Source: Enterobacter sp. 10-1 (GTDB lineage: Bacteria; Pseudomonadota; Gammaproteobacteria; Enterobacterales; Enterobacteriaceae). From it: a DNA stretch of 64,000 nt. Positions within the stretch are counted from its first letter, which is position 1. Each line of letters begins with the position of its first letter. Shown here piece by piece: positions 7,553-17,484 of the stretch. Below the pieces are notes generated by a model. The model saw nothing but the letters and a program-made list of their open reading frames with translations, ran no database searches and was not told the DNA's origin. The translations under genes were made by a program, and so were the position numbers. The DNA lies in contig NISF01000002.1 in the NCBI GenBank assembly GCA_002270295.1, positions 682,001-746,000 on the forward strand. The letters are read 5' to 3'.

Positions 7553-8694
7553 CCCTCCATCGCCATCCCGGCCCGCAATGTCGCGGCGATATTGCGCGAC
7601 GCGCGATAAATATTGTCCGATGCCCCGCGAAACGCCTCTTCCAGCGTTGTAATGTTGGTCAGCACGCTGAATACCGCATCGATGCCAAACTGATGCACCA
7701 CGCCAACGTCGCGGGTCAGGCTACCGGCAATACCAATCACCGGCTTATGGTATTTTTTCGCCACGCTCGCCACGCCGACCGGCACCTTGCCATGAATACT
7801 TTGGCTATCAAGCCGCCCTTCGCCGGTCACCACCAGCGAGCAGTCGAGAATATGCTCTTCCAGATTCAGCGCCTGGGTGACAATCTCGACCCCACTGCGC
7901 AGTTCGGCATTCAGGAACGCCATCAGCGCGGCCCCCATACCTCCGGCGGCGCCGGCTCCCGCCACCTGTTTCACGTCCACGCGCAAATCCGTTTTTATCA
8001 CATCGGCATAGTGTTCAAGATTGCGATCCAGCTCAAGGATCATCGCTTCGGTCGCTCCCTTCTGCGGGCCAAAAATACGCGAGGCGCCCACATCACCAGT
8101 CAGCGGATTGGTCACGTCGCAGGCTACGCGGATCGCACACTCCTGAAGCCGGGCGTCCAGACCGCGGAGATCGATGGCATTCAGGCTGGCGAGGCTCCCG
8201 CCGCCGTTGCCAATCTCGCTGCCGTTAGCATCGCGGAGGCTGGCTCCTAGCGCCTGCACCATGCCAGCGCCGCCATCGTTAGTGGCGCTGCCGCCGATGC
8301 CGATAATGATATTTTTCGCCCCATGATCCAGCGCCTGGAGAATCAGCTCGCCGGTCCCGCGCGATGTCGTCAGCAGCGGGTTGCGCAGCGCCGGCGGAAC
8401 CAGACCCAGTCCGCTGGCGGCCGCCATCTCGATAAACGCCGTTTTACCGTCGCCGGACATTCCCCAACTGGCATTCACCTTTTCACCTAACGGCCCCGTA
8501 ACCAGAGCGGTATATTCAGAACCCTGCGTGGCGGCAATCATGGCCTCAACGGTGCCTTCACCACCGTCTGCAACCGGAACGGAAACATACTCTGCATCGG
8601 GGAAAATTTCCCGAAATCCTTTTTCTATCGCCTGAGCTACCTCAATGGCAGAAAGGCTTTCTTTATAAGAGTCTGGGGCGATTACGATTTTCAT
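7549..8694 (-). CDS. garK: Glycerate 2-kinase GarK
   Basis: A 381-residue class I glycerate kinase, the same length as E. coli GarK. It starts MKIVIAPDSYKESLSA and carries G-I-G-G-S-A-T-N-D-G-G-A-G-M at residues 132-145. It phosphorylates D-glycerate to 2-phosphoglycerate in the cytosol, the last step of galactarate and glucarate catabolism. I chose ATG 8694; the frame extends upstream to 8727, but conservation begins at MKIVI. It is the final gene of the garPLRK operon, 64 bases after garR, and its end overlaps the rnpB promoter. Confidence 0.95.
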   Translation of the reverse strand: MKIVIAPDSYKESLSAIEVAQAIEKGFREIFPDAEYVSVPVADGGEGTVEAMIAATQGSEYTALVTGPLGEKVNASWGMSGDGKTAFIEMAAASGLGLVPPALRNPLLTTSRGTGELILQALDHGAKNIIIGIGGSATNDGGAGMVQALGASLRDANGSEIGNGGGSLASLNAIDLRGLDARLQECAIRVACDVTNPLTGDVGASRIFGPQKGATEAMILELDRNLEHYADVIKTDLRVDVKQVAGAGAAGGMGAALMAFLNAELRSGVEIVTQALNLEEHILDCSLVVTGEGRLDSQSIHGKVPVGVASVAKKYHKPVIGIAGSLTRDVGVVHQFGIDAVFSVLTNITTLEEAFRGASDNIYRASRNIAATLRAGMAMEG

Positions 8695-8758
8695 AGTTAT
8701 GTAGCCTGACAGTGCCGCGCAAGGCAAGAATTACAGGGCGCGTTTCGCGCCCTTCTTG

Positions 8759-9649
8759 TTAGCGAGTGACTTCCACTTTCGCCAGTTTTTCGTAATAGCA
8801 TGCCAGCGCGCTGTGGTCGGCGGTACCCAGACCATCGGCACGCAGCGCCTGCATCATTTCCATCACCGCCGCCGTCAGCGGCAGCTGAGCGCCCACGCCG
8901 TGGGACGTATCCAGCGCATTGGCCAGATCCTTAATATGCAGGTCGATGCGGAAACCCGGCTTGAAGTTACGATCCATGACCATCGGCGCTTTCGCATCCA
9001 GCACGGTGCTCCCCGCCAGGCCGCCGCGGATAGCCTGATACACCAGATCCGGATTGACGCCCGCTTTGGTGGCCAGGGTCAGGGCTTCAGACATCGCGGC
9101 AATATTCAGCGCGACGATCACCTGGTTGGCCAGCTTCGTCACGTTACCTGCCCCTACTTCGCCGGTGTGCACGACCGAACCGGCCATCGTCTTCATCAGG
9201 TCGTAGTATTTATCGAAGATAGCCTTATCACCGCCAACCATCACCGACAGCGTGCCGTCGATCGCCTTCGGCTCGCCGCCGCTTACCGGCGCGTCGAGCA
9301 TATCCACGCCCTTCGCTTTCAGCGCTTCGCTGATTTCGCGGCTGGCCAGCGGCGCGATGGAGCTCATATCAATCAGTACGGTACCCGGCTTCGCGCCGTC
9401 AATAATGCCGTTTTCACCCAGCGCCACTTCTTTCACATGCGGGGAGTTCGGCAGCATCGTGATAATCACATCGCACTGTTCGGCAATAGCCTTTGCCGTT
9501 GCCGCTGTTTCTGCCCCGGCAGCAATCGCTTCGGCAACCGCTTCAGGATTACGGTCGGAGACCACCAGCGAGTAACCGGCTTTCAGCAAGTTTTTGCTCA
9601 TAGGCTTGCCCATGATGCCCAGGCCAATAAAACCAACTTTCATCGTCAT
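8759..9649 (-). CDS. garR: Tartronate semialdehyde reductase GarR
   Basis: A 296-residue beta-hydroxyacid dehydrogenase. The Rossmann motif GLGIMGKPMSKNLL is near the N terminus, the substrate loop D-A-P-V-S-G-G-E about residue 120 and the catalytic lysine in VTKLANQ about residue 170. It reduces 2-hydroxy-3-oxopropanoate (tartronate semialdehyde) to D-glycerate. Two close ATGs exist (9649 and 9643); I chose 9649 because a purine-rich GAGAGAG lies at suitable spacing. It is between garL and garK in one operon. Confidence 0.95.
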   Translation of the reverse strand: MTMKVGFIGLGIMGKPMSKNLLKAGYSLVVSDRNPEAVAEAIAAGAETAATAKAIAEQCDVIITMLPNSPHVKEVALGENGIIDGAKPGTVLIDMSSIAPLASREISEALKAKGVDMLDAPVSGGEPKAIDGTLSVMVGGDKAIFDKYYDLMKTMAGSVVHTGEVGAGNVTKLANQVIVALNIAAMSEALTLATKAGVNPDLVYQAIRGGLAGSTVLDAKAPMVMDRNFKPGFRIDLHIKDLANALDTSHGVGAQLPLTAAVMEMMQALRADGLGTADHSALACYYEKLAKVEVTR

Positions 9650-9677
9650 AACGTTCTCTCTCTTTTGATCCCGAGGG

Positions 9678-10448
9678 TTATTTTTTAAAAGAATCCGCAA
9701 GCTTCTGCGTGGCGGAGCGGAATGCGCCCAAATCGCTGCCGACGGCAACAAAGGTTGCGCCCCATTCCAGATAGCGACGCGCATCGGCCTCTACCGGCGC
9801 CAGAATTCCGCTCGGCTTACCGTGCTTTTTCGCACTCGCAAAAATTTGCTGAATAGCGCGCTGAACCTCAGGGTGTGAGGCATTGCCCAGATGGCCTAAC
9901 GCCGCGGCGAGGTCGCTTGGGCCGACAAAAATGCCGTCAACGCCTTCGGTTGCCGCGATGGCATCGACGTTATCTACGCCCTGCTGGCTTTCAATCTGTA
10001 CAAGAATGGTGATGTTTTTGTTTGATTGCGCGAAGTAATCCGGCACGGTGCCAAACATGTTGGCGCGGTGAGAAACGGACACCCCGCGGATGCCTTCCGG
10101 CGGATAGCGGGTGGAGGCCACGGCGTTAACCGCCTCTTCTTTACTTTCAACAAAAGGGATCAGGAAGTTATAAAAACCGATATCCAGCAGGCGCTTAATG
10201 ATAACCGGCTCGTTGGTCGGGACCCGGACAACCGCAGCGCTGGAGCTGCCCTTCAGGGCCATCAGCTGTGGAATAAAGGTCGTAATATCGTTTGGCGCAT
10301 GCTCGCCATCCAGCACCAGCCAGTCAAAGCCCGCCAGGCCTAATACTTCGGTGCTAACGGGGCTGGCCAGCGCGGACCAGCAGCCAATCTGAACCTGATG
10401 AGCAGCCAGCGCCGCCTTGAATTTGTTCGGGAAGATATCGTTATTCAT
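9678..10448 (-). CDS. garL: 5-keto-4-deoxy-D-glucarate aldolase GarL
   Basis: A 256-residue HpcH/HpaI-type class II aldolase with [11 protein letters not shown] near residue 43, the metal-ligand region [11 protein letters not shown] about 150 and G-P-S-D-L-A about 177. It cleaves 2-dehydro-3-deoxy-D-glucarate to pyruvate and tartronate semialdehyde. Length equals the E. coli enzyme. It follows garP by 28 bases in the garPLRK operon. Confidence 0.96.
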   Translation of the reverse strand: MNNDIFPNKFKAALAAHQVQIGCWSALASPVSTEVLGLAGFDWLVLDGEHAPNDITTFIPQLMALKGSSSAAVVRVPTNEPVIIKRLLDIGFYNFLIPFVESKEEAVNAVASTRYPPEGIRGVSVSHRANMFGTVPDYFAQSNKNITILVQIESQQGVDNVDAIAATEGVDGIFVGPSDLAAALGHLGNASHPEVQRAIQQIFASAKKHGKPSGILAPVEADARRYLEWGATFVAVGSDLGAFRSATQKLADSFKK

Positions 10449-10476
10449 CGCTTATACCTTGTCACTTAACCGTGAA

Positions 10477-11811
10477 TTATTTTTGCAATTCCATACGTTT
10501 GATGTCGCCAACAATGAAGAGGTAGCAAACCATCGCCATCAGAGCTGAACAACCGACAAACACCAGCGCTGCGTTAAATGAATGCAGTTCGCTGACCAGA
10601 TAGCCGATGACCAGCGGAGTAACAATGGACGCCACGTTACCGAATACGTTGAAGACCCCGCCGCACAGACCAACAATCTCTTTCGGAGCGGTATCGGAAA
10701 TCACCGGCCAACCGAGGGCACCAAAGCCTTTACCGAAGAACGCCAGCGCCATCAGGGTCACCACCAGCGCGGTGTTATCGGTGTAGTTACACAGAATAAT
10801 GGTTGAGGCCAGCAGCATGCCGAGAACGATGGGCAGCTTACGAGCCAGAGTGATAGAAAAACCGCGCTTAATCAGATAGTCGGAGAACACGCCGCCCAGT
10901 ACGCCGCCGGCGAAACCGCACAGCGCCGGGATGGATGCCACCAGCCCCACTTTCAGAATCGACATCCCCTTTTCCTGCACCAGGTAAATCGGGAACCAGG
11001 TGAGGAAGAACCAGGTGATGGTGTTGATAAAATATTGGCCAAAGAATACGCCCAGCATCATGCGGTTGGTTAACAGCTGCTTGATATAGTGGAGTTTAGG
11101 CCCGCTGGCCGCATTGCCGCCGGGCTTTTTATGGTCCATATCCACTACCGCGCCGTTGTCAGAGATAAACTTCAGCTCTTCTTTTGACATCCGCGGATGG
11201 TCGGTCGGGTTATGAATCAGCTTTGCCCACAGGCCGGTGAGGATAAAACCAATGACCCCCATAACGGTAAACACGTGCTCCCAGCCCCAGGCGAAGGTTA
11301 ACCAGCCGAGCAGAGGCGAGAACAGCGCCAGTGAAAAATATTGTGCAGAGTTAAAGATAGCGGAGGCGGTACCGCGCTCTTTCGTCGGGAACCAGGCCGC
11401 GACGATACGGGCGTTAGCCGGAAATGATGGCGCTTCCGAAAAGCCCAGCATAAACCGCATAATGAACATCGAGATCCCGGCCCAGGCAAGCGGAAAGACG
11501 TCAACAAAGCCCTGCAGAAAGGTAAACAGCGACCAGAAGAACAGACTGTAGGTGTAGACTTTCTTCGAGCCAAACTTATCAAGCAGCCAGCCGCCGGGGA
11601 TTTGCATCAGCAAATAGGCCCAGCCAAAGGCGGAGAAAATGTATCCCATCGACACGGCGCTGAGCTGAAGCTCTTTTGCTACTTCGGTTCCGGCAATGGA
11701 GAGCGTTGCGCGGTCGGCATAGTTAACGGCGGTGACGATAAATATTATCAGTAAAATTAAATATCGGGTGGGGAATCCCTTTTTTGTTGCTTCAACCGTA
11801 TCAAGCATCAT
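10477..11811 (-). CDS. garP: Galactarate/glucarate MFS transporter GarP
   Basis: A 444-residue major facilitator with 12 predicted helices, of the anion:cation symporter branch. Residues 30-44 (N-Y-A-D-R-A-T-L-S-I-A-G-T) and R-F-M-L-G-F-S-E-A-P-S-F-P-A-N are hallmark positions. It imports D-galactarate, D-glucarate or D-glycerate by proton symport across the inner membrane. It is the first gene of garPLRK and divergent from garD; the shared 406-base region holds candidate regulator sites. Confidence 0.95.
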   Translation of the reverse strand: MMLDTVEATKKGFPTRYLILLIIFIVTAVNYADRATLSIAGTEVAKELQLSAVSMGYIFSAFGWAYLLMQIPGGWLLDKFGSKKVYTYSLFFWSLFTFLQGFVDVFPLAWAGISMFIMRFMLGFSEAPSFPANARIVAAWFPTKERGTASAIFNSAQYFSLALFSPLLGWLTFAWGWEHVFTVMGVIGFILTGLWAKLIHNPTDHPRMSKEELKFISDNGAVVDMDHKKPGGNAASGPKLHYIKQLLTNRMMLGVFFGQYFINTITWFFLTWFPIYLVQEKGMSILKVGLVASIPALCGFAGGVLGGVFSDYLIKRGFSITLARKLPIVLGMLLASTIILCNYTDNTALVVTLMALAFFGKGFGALGWPVISDTAPKEIVGLCGGVFNVFGNVASIVTPLVIGYLVSELHSFNAALVFVGCSALMAMVCYLFIVGDIKRMELQK

Positions 11812-11957
11812 TTTATTTACCTCAGGTACTCGAGAAGTTATTTTATTATTATTTGAGCGTTACACTAAAGATGCCCTTCAAATAAAAACAAACATCAAAT
11901 AGCAAATCTGGCGTAATGAAATCGTCATTCAGTATAAACAGCAGGCATCCGCCGTGC

Positions 11958-11975
11958 ATTGTGCAAACGCACAAT
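11958..11975. promoter_or_regulatory. Candidate operator between garP and garD
   Basis: ATTGTGC-AAAC-GCACAAT is a perfect 7-bp inverted repeat in the 406-base garP-garD intergenic region (11812-12217). In E. coli both units are activated by CdaR (SdaR), so this palindrome is a candidate CdaR site. I have no consensus from the sequence alone to prove that. The rest of the region is AT-rich with no gene. Confidence 0.45.
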
Positions 11976-12080
11976 TAATTAGGTTAATATAAATATTACT
12001 TTAAACATATGCATATAATAATGGGCGCTGATGCACATATTTACGCTTTGATGCCGCTGCTGGCGCGGCTATCACGATAA

Positions 12081-12102
12081 TGAGTGATCGCGGTCACATT
12101 CT
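12081..12102. promoter_or_regulatory. Probable CRP-cAMP site upstream of garD
   Basis: The core GTGA-TCGCGG-TCACA at 12084-12098 matches the CRP consensus TGTGA-N6-TCACA except for the first T. It lies about 120 bases before the garD start and about 280 bases from the garP start. Catabolite control of acid-sugar use is expected. Confidence 0.65.
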
Positions 12103-12217
12103 TGATGGCGAACTCCTGACATTCTAATTCCACAATACTGAGAACATCCTCAATTAGATTCAAAATATATAGAGTTTATTATTTTATTATCCCCACCTGG
12201 CTGGAGAATACTGGACA

Positions 12218-13789
12218 ATGGCCGACATCGAAATTAGACAAGAATCGCCCAGCGCGTTTTATATAAAAGTACATGACACCGATAATGTGGCAATTATTGT
12301 TAATGATAATGGTCTGAAAGCCGGGAGTCGTTTCCCGGACGGACTGGAGCTGATTGAACATATTCCTCAGGGCCATAAGGTGGCGCTGGTGGATATTCCC
12401 GTTCACGGCGAAATCATCCGCTATGGCGAAGTCATCGGCTACGCCGTTCGCGATATCGCGCGCGGCAGCTGGATTGACGAATCCACGGTAGAACTGCCCA
12501 GCGCGCCGCCGCTGAATACCCTGCCGCTGGCCACCAAAGTCCCGCAGGCGCTGCCCGCACTGGAAGGGTATACCTTTGAAGGCTATCGCAATGCCGACGG
12601 CAGCGTCGGGAGCAAGAATCTGCTCGGCATCACCACCAGCGTGCACTGCGTGGCTGGGGTTGTCGATTACGTGGTCAAAATCATCGAACGCGACCTGCTG
12701 CCGAAGTATCCGAACGTCGATGGCGTCGTGGGCCTGAATCACCTCTACGGCTGCGGCGTAGCCATCAACGCGCCGGCGGCCGTCGTGCCTATCCGCACCA
12801 TCCACAATATCTCGTTGAACCCGAATTTTGGCGGCGAGGTGATGGTGGTTGGCCTGGGCTGTGAAAAGCTGCAGCCGGAGCGCCTGCTGCAGGGGACAGA
12901 AGATGTCCAGCCTGTCGCCGTGGACAGCGCCAGCATCGTGCGGCTGCAGGATGAACATCACGTTGGCTTTAAATCAATGGTCGACGATATTCTGCAGGTT
13001 GCGGAGCGTCACCTGGCGAAGCTCAACCAGCGCCAGCGCGAAACCTGTCCGGCTTCCGAGCTGGTGGTCGGCATGCAGTGCGGCGGCAGCGACGCGTTTT
13101 CCGGCGTCACCGCCAACCCGGCGGTTGGCTATGCCTCCGACCTGCTGATACGCTGCGGCGCGACGGTGATGTTCTCAGAGGTCACCGAAGTCCGTGACGC
13201 CATTCATCTGCTAACGCCACGCGCGGTGAACGAGGAGGTCGGTAAACGCCTGCTCGAAGAGATGGCCTGGTACGATAACTATCTCGACCTCGGTCAAACC
13301 GATCGCAGCGCCAACCCCTCTCCGGGGAATAAAAAGGGCGGCCTCGCCAACGTGGTGGAAAAGGCGCTGGGCTCTATCGCCAAATCGGGGAAAAGTGCGA
13401 TTGTCGAGGTGCTGTCGCCGGGCCAGCGCCCGACGAAACGCGGGCTGATATTTGCCGCCACGCCCGCCAGCGATTTTGTTTGCGGTACCCAGCAGGTCGC
13501 ATCAGGCATTACGGTTCAGGTATTCACCACCGGCCGCGGTACGCCATACGGCCTCGTCGCGGTGCCGGTCATAAAAATGGCAACCCGCACCGAGCTTGCG
13601 AACCGCTGGTATGACCTGATGGATATTAACGCTGGCACAATCGCCACCGGCGAAGAGAGTATCGAAGAGGTTGGCCTGAAGCTGTTTGAGTTTATTCTTG
13701 ACGTCGCCAGCGGCCGGAAGAAAACCTTCTCAGATCAGTGGGGGCTGCATAACCAGCTGGCGGTGTTTAACCCGGCGCCGGTAACCTGA
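12218..13789 (+). CDS. garD: Galactarate dehydratase GarD
   Basis: A 523-residue UxaA-family dehydratase, identical in length to E. coli GarD. The N-terminal SAF-like domain (about 1-100) is followed by the large catalytic part with T-T-S-V-H-C, N-H-L-Y-G-C-G and [17 protein letters not shown]. It dehydrates meso-galactarate to 5-dehydro-4-deoxy-D-glucarate, an iron-dependent first step that feeds GarL. Shine-Dalgarno GGAGAA precedes the ATG. It is transcribed alone, divergent from garPLRK. Confidence 0.96.
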   Translation: MADIEIRQESPSAFYIKVHDTDNVAIIVNDNGLKAGSRFPDGLELIEHIPQGHKVALVDIPVHGEIIRYGEVIGYAVRDIARGSWIDESTVELPSAPPLNTLPLATKVPQALPALEGYTFEGYRNADGSVGSKNLLGITTSVHCVAGVVDYVVKIIERDLLPKYPNVDGVVGLNHLYGCGVAINAPAAVVPIRTIHNISLNPNFGGEVMVVGLGCEKLQPERLLQGTEDVQPVAVDSASIVRLQDEHHVGFKSMVDDILQVAERHLAKLNQRQRETCPASELVVGMQCGGSDAFSGVTANPAVGYASDLLIRCGATVMFSEVTEVRDAIHLLTPRAVNEEVGKRLLEEMAWYDNYLDLGQTDRSANPSPGNKKGGLANVVEKALGSIAKSGKSAIVEVLSPGQRPTKRGLIFAATPASDFVCGTQQVASGITVQVFTTGRGTPYGLVAVPVIKMATRTELANRWYDLMDINAGTIATGEESIEEVGLKLFEFILDVASGRKKTFSDQWGLHNQLAVFNPAPVT

Positions 13790-13815
13790 TTTACCGCCGG
13801 ACGGCGCAGCGTTGA

Positions 13816-13840
13816 GCCTCTCTCCTGCGAGGAGAGGGGC
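13816..13840. terminator. Hairpin between garD and agaR
   Basis: CTCTCCT-GCG-AGGAGAG forms a 7-bp stem in the 56-base gap between two convergent genes. No T-run is present, so it may be a weak bidirectional terminator or 3'-end protector. Confidence 0.55.
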
Positions 13841-13845
13841 CACGT

Positions 13846-14655
13846 TTAGCCCTTCACCAGTCGCACATCAATGCCGCTCTTGCGCAGCCCTTCAAGGCTT
13901 TCGGTCGGGATGCCTTCATCAACGATAATCATATCAATCCGCTGAGTGTCGATAATCTTATGCAGGCTCGAACGATTAAATTTCGTTGAATCGGTCACGA
14001 CAACGATCCGCTCCGCCACTTCGCACATCCGGCGATTCAGACGCGCTTCATCTTCATTATGGGTACTCACGCCGCGATCGAGATCGATGGCATCGACGCC
14101 AAGAAAAAGCATGTCAAAGTGGTAATTCTGTAGAGACTGCTCCGCCTGGTCGCCATAGAACGACTGCGACTGGCGGCGCAGGTGTCCCCCGGTCATCAGC
14201 AGCTCCACCCCTTCGGCATCCAGCAGCGCATTCGCCACGTTCATCCCGTTAGTCATGACTATCAAATCGGTATGCTGACGCAGCATACGGGCAATTTCAT
14301 ACGTTGTGGTGCCGGAGTCGAGAATAATCCGGTGCCCCGGTTGAATCAGTTCTACCGCCGCCTGCGCGATGCTGCGCTTCACCGCGGTATTGAGCGCGCT
14401 TTTATCTTCCACTGACGGCTCCGCAGCGGGCGTTGTACCGTCACAGATCAGCGCCCCGCCATAGGCGCGAACGGCGATGCCCTGCTTTTCCAGAAAGGCC
14501 AGATCGTTGCGAATCGTCACCGTCGAGACGCCATATAGCAGAGCAAGGTCGTTCACCTGCACGCTTCCCTGCTGCCGCAGCCGCTGGATAATTTGCTCGC
14601 GCCTCTCACTGGTGCCGCTGATGCGCTTATCTGCAGAAGAGTCGGTACTGCTCAT
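13846..14655 (-). CDS. agaR: DeoR-family repressor AgaR
   Basis: A 269-residue DeoR-type regulator, the length of E. coli AgaR. The winged helix spans about residues 15-70 ([14 protein letters not shown] and [14 protein letters not shown]), and the C-terminal sugar-phosphate sensor has [10 protein letters not shown] about residue 115 and L-F-L-G-V-D-A-I-D. It represses the aga genes and itself until GalNAc or GalN derivatives appear. One strong operator lies 18 bases upstream of its own ATG. Some E. coli strains use agaR mutations to grow on GalN. Confidence 0.95.
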   Translation of the reverse strand: MSSTDSSADKRISGTSERREQIIQRLRQQGSVQVNDLALLYGVSTVTIRNDLAFLEKQGIAVRAYGGALICDGTTPAAEPSVEDKSALNTAVKRSIAQAAVELIQPGHRIILDSGTTTYEIARMLRQHTDLIVMTNGMNVANALLDAEGVELLMTGGHLRRQSQSFYGDQAEQSLQNYHFDMLFLGVDAIDLDRGVSTHNEDEARLNRRMCEVAERIVVVTDSTKFNRSSLHKIIDTQRIDMIIVDEGIPTESLEGLRKSGIDVRLVKG

Positions 14656-14672
14656 AAGTATTCCTTTAGCTA

Positions 14673-14874
14673 AATCTTTCGTTTCATTTCGTTTTGCCTA
14701 TTAACACCTTTCTTTTAGCGGAATGCAAGCCCCGCAACGCGCTACGGCGGTCCACATCCTGACGCTGAAACCTTTCATTATGTTTCTTTTGTGAAATAGA
14801 TCGGAAAACTATTATCTTTCGTTTTATTTTTACAGCACCATGACGCAGTATTAAATGAAACAAAACGAAAGATT
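14673..14874. promoter_or_regulatory. AgaR operator cluster between agaR and kbaZ
   Basis: Four TTTC-rich 24-base boxes resemble the published AgaR consensus. Plus-strand boxes lie at 14673-14696 (CTTTCGTTTCATTTCGTTTT core, one mismatch), 14769-14792 (one mismatch) and 14813-14836 (weaker at its end). A minus-oriented box is at 14851-14874 (plus strand reads ACAAAACGAAAGATT). They bracket the divergent agaR and kbaZ starts, so AgaR would repress both. Boxes were matched by eye. Confidence 0.78.
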
Positions 14875-14905
14875 AATGTCATTACCATCCGAAATGGAGA
14901 GGAAA

Positions 14906-16201
14906 GTGAAACATCTTACAGAAATGGTGGCACAGCATAAACGAGGGAGTACAAGCGGAATTTATGCCGTCTGTTCCGCGCATCCGCTGGTACTTGAAGC
15001 GGCCATTCGTTACGCCCGGGCCCAGCAGGCTCCGCTGCTGATCGAAGCCACCTCCAATCAGGTGGATCAGTTCGGCGGCTATACCGGCATGACGCCCACT
15101 GATTTCCGCGGCTTTGTCTGCCAGCTCGCCAGCTCGCTCGATTTTCCCCAGTCGCAGCTGATCCTCGGCGGCGATCATCTCGGCCCTAACCGCTGGCAAA
15201 ATCTGCCCGCAGCCCAGGCGATGGCCAATGCCGACGATCTCATTAAAAGCTACGTCGCAGCAGGCTTTAAGAAAATCCATCTCGATTGCAGCATGTCCTG
15301 CGAGGGCGATCCGCTGCCGTTAACCGATGAGATCGTTGCAGATCGCGCCGCCCGACTGGCAAAGATAGCCGAAGAGACCTGCCGTAAGCACTTTGGCGAA
15401 TCCGACCTGGTCTACGTGATAGGCACCGAAGTGCCCGTCCCAGGCGGCGCCCATGAAACGCTTACCGAACTGCAGGTCACCACTCCTGACGCGGCGCGCG
15501 CGACGCTGGAAGCGCATCGCCATGCCTTTGCGCAGCGCGGGTTGACCAATATCTGGCCGCGCATTATCGGGCTGGTGGTCCAGCCCGGCGTCGAATTCGA
15601 TCATATCAACGTTATCGACTATCAGCCGCAGAAAGCCGTAGCGCTGAGCGCAATGGTGGAAGCTTATGACACGCTGATATTTGAAGCCCACTCCACGGAC
15701 TATCAGACGCCGCAGGCGCTTCGTCAGCTGGTGAAAGATCATTTTGCCATTCTGAAGGTCGGCCCGGCGCTCACCTTCGCCCTGCGTGAAGCGCTGTTCT
15801 CGCTGGCGGCAATAGAGGAAGAACTCCTGCCCGCGAAAGCGTGCTCCGGCCTGCGTCAGGTGCTGGAAAACGTGATGCTCGATCGCCCGGAATATTGGCA
15901 AAACCACTATCACGGCGACGGCAACGCGCGGCGCCTGGCGCGCGGATACAGCTACTCCGACCGCGTCCGCTACTACTGGCCGGACAGCCAGATCGATGAG
16001 GCGTTTGCACGCCTGGTGCGCAATCTTGCCGACTGGACGATTCCGCTGCCGCTCATCAGCCAGTATATGCCGTTGCAGTACACCAAAGTTCGCGAGGGCG
16101 ATCTCAAGGCGGCACCGCGGGAGCTCATCATCGACCACATTCAGGACATACTGCAGCAGTACCACGCTGCCTGTAAGGGCGTTACGTCCCATAACGCATA
16201 A
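14906..16201 (+). CDS. kbaZ: Tagatose-1,6-bisphosphate aldolase subunit KbaZ
   Basis: A 431-residue GatZ/KbaZ-family protein, about 5 residues longer than E. coli KbaZ. I chose GTG at 14906 (giving M-K-H-L-T-E-M-V), because GGAGAGGA lies directly upstream and conservation starts there; ATGs further upstream at 14855-14878 fall in the AgaR operator. Visible family blocks are [15 protein letters not shown] and [10 protein letters not shown]. It is not catalytic by itself but stabilises and activates the KbaY aldolase. It leads the kbaZ-agaVWEFA operon. Confidence 0.93.
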   Translation: MKHLTEMVAQHKRGSTSGIYAVCSAHPLVLEAAIRYARAQQAPLLIEATSNQVDQFGGYTGMTPTDFRGFVCQLASSLDFPQSQLILGGDHLGPNRWQNLPAAQAMANADDLIKSYVAAGFKKIHLDCSMSCEGDPLPLTDEIVADRAARLAKIAEETCRKHFGESDLVYVIGTEVPVPGGAHETLTELQVTTPDAARATLEAHRHAFAQRGLTNIWPRIIGLVVQPGVEFDHINVIDYQPQKAVALSAMVEAYDTLIFEAHSTDYQTPQALRQLVKDHFAILKVGPALTFALREALFSLAAIEEELLPAKACSGLRQVLENVMLDRPEYWQNHYHGDGNARRLARGYSYSDRVRYYWPDSQIDEAFARLVRNLADWTIPLPLISQYMPLQYTKVREGDLKAAPRELIIDHIQDILQQYHAACKGVTSHNA

Positions 16202-16220
16202 CAACGAAGAGGAAAACGCG

Positions 16221-16694
16221 ATGCCAAACATTGTCTTAAGTCGTATCGATGAACGTTTGATCCACGGTCAGGTGGGCGTCCAGTGGGTCGGGTTTGCGGG
16301 AGCGAACCTGGTGCTGGTGGCCAACGATGAGGTTGCTGAAGATTCGGTACAGCAAAATCTGATGGAGATGGTGCTGGCGGAGGGGATCGCCGTGCGCTTC
16401 TGGTCGCTGCAAAAAGTGATTGAAAATATCCACCGCGCCGCCGACAGGCAAAAAATTCTGCTGGTCTGTAAAACACCGGCTGACTTCCTCAGGCTGGTGG
16501 AGGGCGGAGTTCCCGTCACGCGTATCAACGTAGGAAATATGCACTACGCCAATGGCAAACAGCATATTGCCAAAACGGTTTCTGTAGACGCGAACGATAT
16601 TGCCGCGTTTAACGGCCTCAAGGCCGCCGGGGTGGAATGCTTCGTTCAGGGCGTTCCAACAGAACCCGCTTTGGATCTCTTTAAACTACTCTGA
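16221..16694 (+). CDS. agaV: GalNAc PTS enzyme IIB, AgaV
   Basis: A 157-residue mannose-family EIIB. The phosphorylated histidine is H15 in R-I-D-E-R-L-I-H-G-Q-V-G, and the family block R-I-N-V-G-N-M-H-Y is at about 108-116. It accepts phosphate from AgaF and passes it to GalNAc during transport by AgaW/AgaE. The ATG at 16221 follows kbaZ by 19 bases with AGAGGA upstream. The longer frame that begins inside kbaZ is rejected. The second EIIB of the locus, AgaB, is its paralogue. Confidence 0.94.
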   Translation: MPNIVLSRIDERLIHGQVGVQWVGFAGANLVLVANDEVAEDSVQQNLMEMVLAEGIAVRFWSLQKVIENIHRAADRQKILLVCKTPADFLRLVEGGVPVTRINVGNMHYANGKQHIAKTVSVDANDIAAFNGLKAAGVECFVQGVPTEPALDLFKLL

Positions 16695-16704
16695 GGGATT
16701 CATA

Positions 16705-17484
16705 ATGGAAATCAGTCTGTTGCAGGCTTTTGCATTAGGTATTCTTGCCTTTATTGCCGGCCTGGATATGTTCAACGGGTTAACCCATATGCACCGTCCG
16801 GTGGTCCTCGGCCCGCTGGTGGGCCTGATTCTGGGCGATCTGCATACCGGTATTTTAACCGGCGGCACGCTGGAGCTGGTCTGGATGGGGCTGGCCCCGC
16901 TGGCGGGCGCCCAGCCGCCAAACGTGATTATCGGCACTATCGTCGGTACCACCTTTGCCATTACCACAGGCGTGAAGCCTGATGTCGCCGTCGGCGTCGC
17001 CGTCCCCTTCGCCGTCGCGGTACAGATGGGGATCACCTTCCTGTTCTCGGTGATGTCCGGCGTGATGTCCCGCTGCGACCGCATGGCGGCAAACGCCGAT
17101 ACCAGGGGTATTGAGCGAGTGAACTATCTGGCCCTGCTGGCGTTAGGGATCTTCTATTTTCTCTGCGCCTTCCTGCCTATCTTTTTCGGGGCGGAACATG
17201 CGAAAACCGCCATCGATGTGCTACCGGAGCGCCTGATTGACGGCCTCGGCGTGGCGGGCGGCATCATGCCGGCTATCGGCTTCGCCGTACTGCTGAAAAT
17301 CATGATGAAAAACGTCTATATCCCCTACTTTATCATCGGCTTTGTCGCCGCAGCATGGCTGAAGCTACCGGTGCTGGCGATTGCCGCCGCGGCGCTGGCG
17401 ATGGCGCTCATTGACCTGCTGCGCAAATCTCCGGAACCGGCTGCGCCGGCGGCACAGAAAGAGGAATTCGAAGATGGCATCTAA
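16705..17484 (+). CDS. agaW: GalNAc PTS enzyme IIC, AgaW (full length)
   Basis: A 259-residue integral membrane EIIC of the mannose family, with G-L-T-H-M-H-R-P-V-V-L-G-P-L-V-G-L near residue 25 and T-G-G-T-L-E-L-V-W-M-G about 55. It forms the channel with AgaE. In E. coli K-12 this gene is cut short by a deletion that also removes agaE and agaF; here it is intact. It overlaps agaE by 11 bases. The ATG at 16705 has GAGGG upstream. Confidence 0.94.
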   Translation: MEISLLQAFALGILAFIAGLDMFNGLTHMHRPVVLGPLVGLILGDLHTGILTGGTLELVWMGLAPLAGAQPPNVIIGTIVGTTFAITTGVKPDVAVGVAVPFAVAVQMGITFLFSVMSGVMSRCDRMAANADTRGIERVNYLALLALGIFYFLCAFLPIFFGAEHAKTAIDVLPERLIDGLGVAGGIMPAIGFAVLLKIMMKNVYIPYFIIGFVAAAWLKLPVLAIAAAALAMALIDLLRKSPEPAAPAAQKEEFEDGI

